Positions 61,210 to 64,000 of a stretch of DNA of 64,000 nt are shown here, piece by piece. The notes beneath the pieces are model-generated. The model worked only from the letters and a program-made list of their open reading frames with translations. It ran no database searches and was not told where the DNA came from. Location: contig CBDCSF010000013.1 of NCBI GenBank assembly GCA_965221445.1, positions 1,240,001 to 1,304,000 of the forward strand. Reading direction: 5' to 3'. The first letter of the stretch is position 1. The number at the start of each line of letters is the position of its first letter. The translations under genes and the position numbers were made by a program. This stretch comes from MPNP01 sp965221445. GTDB taxonomy: Bacteria > Pseudomonadota > Alphaproteobacteria > Rhodobacterales > Rhodobacteraceae.

Positions 61210-62700
61210 TTACATCCCAGGGGTAAAATCATCTGGTTTATTTCGGGCTTGAAGTGGTGGTTCCTGAATTAATTCAATTTCGGGTTTTGCCTCCAACCTG
61301 TCTGCTTTTTCAATGACAGCTTCAGTCAACAGTGGAGCCGCAAGAAGACTATAATCTGGCTTACGGCTGGGGCATAAAATTCCCAACTCAAAGAAAAATG
61401 CCAAATGATCGTCAGCCTGATTCTTCTGACTGGTTTCCTTCAGAAACTTATTCAAATTTTCTTCCAGATATGAGATCGGCAATTTAGATACAAGCTTGAA
61501 ATAAGAATGAACCCTTCGAAAAGACAATAGCGCATTCTCTTCCTTGATCCGGTCCAAAATCATTGAGACTACTTCCTTGCGAACATAGGTGGCAAGACTG
61601 GGAATCCCGAATTGCCAATTGCCTATGCCCTCCTGCCAGATAAATCCGGTATGCAACAACTTCTCCTCCACTTCCCATTGGGGACGGGTATATGCCATTT
61701 TCTGGGTAATTGCTATAAAATCACTTCTCGATGGCTTGCCATCTTCTCCAATGCGCAAGGCAATCTCTGCAACTGGAACCAACATTCCTTCGCTTTCCAA
61801 CTCCTTGATACGGTTAAAATAGAGATCGTTGCGTAATTGATCAAAAGTCTTGCGTGCCTCTTTCACCTCTTCATAACCGACATGGGTTACACCTTTCCGG
61901 GCCAGTACATTCCAGAGTGAACTTCCCCAAAGCTGGATAAAATAGGGATAGTTCTGGGTTTCCCGGAGAACCACCCCTTTGGCCAAGTCATCGAAAGTTG
62001 TATTTCTGCCGAAAGGCTCAATCAAGGCCCGGCTTGTGTCCTCCAAAGAAAGCCGGCCTATGTCCCAGGTATTCATTCTCTCAATAAAGGTGGCCTTGGA
62101 ACGGCGCAATACCGATTCAAGGTCAGGGGTTCCTGCAATGACCAGCATGATGGGATTGCGCTGGGCTGCTGACTGGGCAGAATCGTAGAATATGTGACCA
62201 ACCTCGGCTGGCATGTCATGGGCCTCGTCAATGAGGATGGCAAGCCCCTTACTGGACGCTGCAGCCAAAAGATTTGCAAGAAAACGGCTCTTATCACCCG
62301 GTGTGGATTCCGACCCCCAGTTATATTCACCTTTTAATGAACCCAATTGCACGATGGGATCCTTGAGTTCATCCCCCGGAGTTAACCCGTCTAACCAGGA
62401 TTTGGTGTCCACTTGGCCGATTAGGAAGTTTTGTATTTCATCAACGGATTGTAAATGCTGCTTGGTTAAACTGAGTACAGGCAATTTCTTCTTTTTGGCC
62501 TTCTTGGCAATCCAGCCCAGCAAGGCCGTTTTGCCACATCCCCTTGGTCCGATAAGAGCAATGGCAGTAGGATGACGTTCTTTCTCAACTGTTGCATCAA
62601 TGCGATCCCTCAACTCCAGTTTAAGTTGATCCCTGCCTGCCAATACAGGTGGTATTTCACCATAACCGGGTTGAAAGGGATTTCGCTTAGCCAATGGCAT
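61210..62700 (-). CDS. AAA-type ATPase of unknown role
   Basis: A 496-residue P-loop ATPase. It starts AKRNPFQPGYGEIPPVLAGRDQ, then Walker A GPRGCGKTALL at about 50-60, Walker B LAILIDEAHD (about 163-172), a sensor-type VIAGTPDLESVL and a C-terminal region of winged-helix-like segments. The order fits the archaeal-ATPase/STAND-like group that couples a nucleotide switch to an output domain. No such output or partner gene lies next to it; neighbours are small coiled-coil proteins. It is intact. Similar ATPases occur in mobile or defence settings, but I see no direct evidence for that here. Confidence 0.72.
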   Translation of the reverse strand: MPLAKRNPFQPGYGEIPPVLAGRDQLKLELRDRIDATVEKERHPTAIALIGPRGCGKTALLGWIAKKAKKKKLPVLSLTKQHLQSVDEIQNFLIGQVDTKSWLDGLTPGDELKDPIVQLGSLKGEYNWGSESTPGDKSRFLANLLAAASSKGLAILIDEAHDMPAEVGHIFYDSAQSAAQRNPIMLVIAGTPDLESVLRRSKATFIERMNTWDIGRLSLEDTSRALIEPFGRNTTFDDLAKGVVLRETQNYPYFIQLWGSSLWNVLARKGVTHVGYEEVKEARKTFDQLRNDLYFNRIKELESEGMLVPVAEIALRIGEDGKPSRSDFIAITQKMAYTRPQWEVEEKLLHTGFIWQEGIGNWQFGIPSLATYVRKEVVSMILDRIKEENALLSFRRVHSYFKLVSKLPISYLEENLNKFLKETSQKNQADDHLAFFFELGILCPSRKPDYSLLAAPLLTEAVIEKADRLEAKPEIELIQEPPLQARNKPDDFTPGM

Positions 62701-63015
62701 TTGGGGTTCCTATAATTTTTAAATAAAATATATGGAGGGAGTGAACTTATCAAGTATACCAAACCGATAGGGAGTGATTTCCGTATGGAGTGTCCTTTAT
62801 TTTCAATACCCAGTCCATGGTCGTTCTATGTAATGGGTATTCCTCGGTTGCGATGGATTAGGTGTTTTTTGGTGAAAAAAGCCTCAATGGTATTACCACT
62901 TTCCATAATTTTTGCATATACAAAAAATTATTGATTCTTCAGAGGATGGATGTTAGTCAAAAATGAAAAAAATGTGAATTGAGATTCTAGTAGATTTGAG
63001 GCTAACCCTACCCTG
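62701..63015. other. Gap upstream of the ATPase gene
   Basis: 315 AT-rich bases with no gene. It probably holds the ATPase promoter. No repeat or RNA feature recognised. Confidence 0.4.
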
Positions 63016-63244
63016 CTAACCAAGTACACTGATGATTATTATGACGGCTACGGCAACAACACCTATAACCTACTTGGTTTGATTGGCTAGTCCACTTTCA
63101 ATATCTGCTCGAAGTTCGTTATTTTCAGCACGCATTTTGTTTTGGGTTGTATCAATATTCGCTTCAATGATTTCACAATCATTCTTCTGAAGCTCTACCT
63201 GGCTTTCAAGTTCGTGATAGCAAGGATTAAAATGATTTTTCCAT
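63016..63244 (-). pseudogene. Broken copy of the coiled-coil/transmembrane protein
   Basis: From an ATG at 63244 the frame breaks after five codons; in the next frame it reads YHELESQVELQKNDCEIIEANIDTT, then MRAENNELRADIESGLANQTK, a TAG at about 63080, and VIGVVAVAVIIIISVLG. The EANID and MRAE-N-x-LR-DIE motifs match the intact gene on the opposite strand 70 bp away, so the two are diverged copies placed head to head, this one disabled by a frameshift and a stop. Confidence 0.6.
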
Positions 63245-63313
63245 GAGCAGGAGATTCACACCCGCCAGAAAAATGCACCTTTCCACGGCGCACGTTAAAC
63301 TTGGGTTAAGATC

Positions 63314-63538
63314 ATGGAAGCGAATATTGACGGCACATTGAACACCATGCGCGCGAATATTGATGGTACCCTGAAAGACATGCGGGCGGAACATAACAAT
63401 CTGCGTACGGACATTGAGCGGATGAATACCGAAGCTATCAAGCGTGAGAAAACAATGACCCTCACCATAGCCGGATTGTTTGGTCTAAAAATAGCTATTC
63501 TCGGTCTGATTCTCAGTTTGGTCTTGCCCTCAAACTGA
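63314..63538 (+). CDS. Small coiled-coil protein with a C-terminal membrane helix
   Basis: A 74-residue protein. Residues 1-45 are a coiled coil built from a repeat: EANIDGTLNTMR then ANIDGTLKDMR, followed by AEHNNLRTDIERM; residues 48-71 are one membrane helix (MTLTIAGLFGLKIAILG). It resembles the short DUF1640-like proteins found in many bacteria. The duplication is visible in the DNA too. No function is known to me. It is the intact member of a local family whose two other copies are broken. Confidence 0.6.
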   Translation: MEANIDGTLNTMRANIDGTLKDMRAEHNNLRTDIERMNTEAIKREKTMTLTIAGLFGLKIAILGLILSLVLPSN

Positions 63539-63549
63539 TTCATACAATT

Positions 63550-64000
63550 TCATGTATCCCACACAACCCGAAACCCCTGATGGGTTGTGGAACTGTCTGG
63601 TGAATTACCTGTTCGTGCTGCAATTCGGTATCTATAACAATAACTGCGGTGACAAATAAATGATCCCCCTTTCAGTACCTTAAATCCCCTCATCTGTTTC
63701 ATCCGTTGGCGTACAAGTTTCTTTCTTGATTTCACCTGGTATGCATCCGCTGTCCACTCCCACACATTGCCGATCATATTATAAAGACCAATTGCATTTG
63801 GTTGAAAGGATTTTGCGGGTGCGGTCGTTTTCCATCCATCCCTACCTGTGTTGAAGTATGGAAAATCACCCTGCCAAATATTACAGGGGTAATTGTCAGA
63901 ATCATTGGGTTCTGAATCTCCCCAGGGAAAACGAACATCCCCAAGACCACCCCTTGCGGCATGTTCCCATTCCACCTCTCTCGGCAACCGTCCACCTACC
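63550..64000 (-). CDS. Formylglycine-generating enzyme family protein (SUMF1-like), 5' end outside the window
   Basis: About 150 C-terminal residues; the frame runs off the window edge (VGGRLPREVEWEHAARGG). The FGE-sulfatase fold is clear: RFPWGD, NIWQGDFPYFNT, PNAIGLYNMIGNVWEWTAD, KVLKGGSF, and the C-terminal CHRSYCYRYRIAAR followed by NSPDSSTTHQGFR. The two cysteines of CHRSYC match the active-site pair Cys336/Cys341 of human SUMF1, which many bacterial relatives lack, so this is probably a true copper-dependent enzyme that turns a sulfatase cysteine into formylglycine. A sulfatase gene is expected nearby, beyond the edge. Confidence 0.88.
   Translation of the reverse strand, partial: VGGRLPREVEWEHAARGGLGDVRFPWGDSEPNDSDNYPCNIWQGDFPYFNTGRDGWKTTAPAKSFQPNAIGLYNMIGNVWEWTADAYQVKSRKKLVRQRMKQMRGFKVLKGGSFICHRSYCYRYRIAARTGNSPDSSTTHQGFRVVWDT

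Noticed and set aside
1..64000. tRNA, rRNA or CRISPR features
   Set aside because: I looked through the intergenic stretches for tRNA arms, rRNA-like blocks and evenly spaced repeats and found none that I could support.

Overview
The window reads as a stretch of an AT-rich alphaproteobacterial chromosome, most likely from a free-living or marine relative of the Rhodospirillales. The evidence is gene order and family type: dnaG next to rpoD; nrdR-ribD-ribE-ribBA-ribH-nusB in a row; rpoH, rluD and a DUF6476-like membrane gene as near neighbours; an RpoH with a clear RpoH box; and an RpoD of the alphaproteobacterial type. I see no rRNA, tRNA or CRISPR array.

Layout. 1-8.3 kb: a nitroreductase, an M20 peptidase and a Dpp/Opp-type peptide ABC transporter (binding protein on +, fused double ATPase and two permeases on -), then a TerB/J-domain co-chaperone. 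8.7-15.5 kb: a helicase IV (HelD-like) gene cut by an in-frame stop, a nucleoside deoxyribosyltransferase-like gene, oligoendopeptidase F, and a vapBC toxin-antitoxin pair with a repeated operator. 15.5-30.1 kb: the information-processing core (rpoH, rluD, dnaG, rpoD, nrdR) and riboflavin operon plus nusB. 30.3-40.8 kb: MFS carrier, metG, an APH-fold kinase, an RND/LolA-like/DUF1302 envelope operon, DUF805 and a rhomboid protease. 40.8-51.3 kb: an all-minus cluster joining a GntR regulator, a ThDP-dependent acyl-CoA lyase/decarboxylase, a formyl-CoA transferase, a 10-formyl-THF hydrolase-like enzyme, formate-THF ligase and a TctCBA carboxylate transporter. 51.7-60.4 kb: a wrecked type I restriction locus with a zeta-toxin-like gene and two insertion elements. 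60.4-64 kb: an orphan ATPase, a small family of coiled-coil/membrane proteins in intact and broken copies, and the edge of a formylglycine-generating enzyme gene.

The most striking object is rpoD. It encodes 1572 residues against roughly 610-690 for the family, in one open frame. Its bulk is explained by repetition: the non-conserved region between sigma regions 1.2 and 2 is present in four diverged copies with matching spacing, and the first copy is flanked by decayed versions of regions 1.2 and 2. It thus looks like a degenerate sigma-70 half fused ahead of a complete sigma-70 whose own spacer has been triplicated. I know of no described sigma factor with this architecture.

The second coherent system is the 44.9-51.3 kb operon. 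It can be read as a route that makes formyl-CoA from oxalate or from a 2-hydroxyacyl-CoA, swaps the CoA onto the next acid, and feeds the released formate into the folate one-carbon pool. The restriction locus gives a readable history of decay: a deletion joining hsdM to hsdS, a frameshift, a nonsense codon that predates one insertion, and two clean insertion elements with target duplications, one carrying three passenger genes of unknown function.
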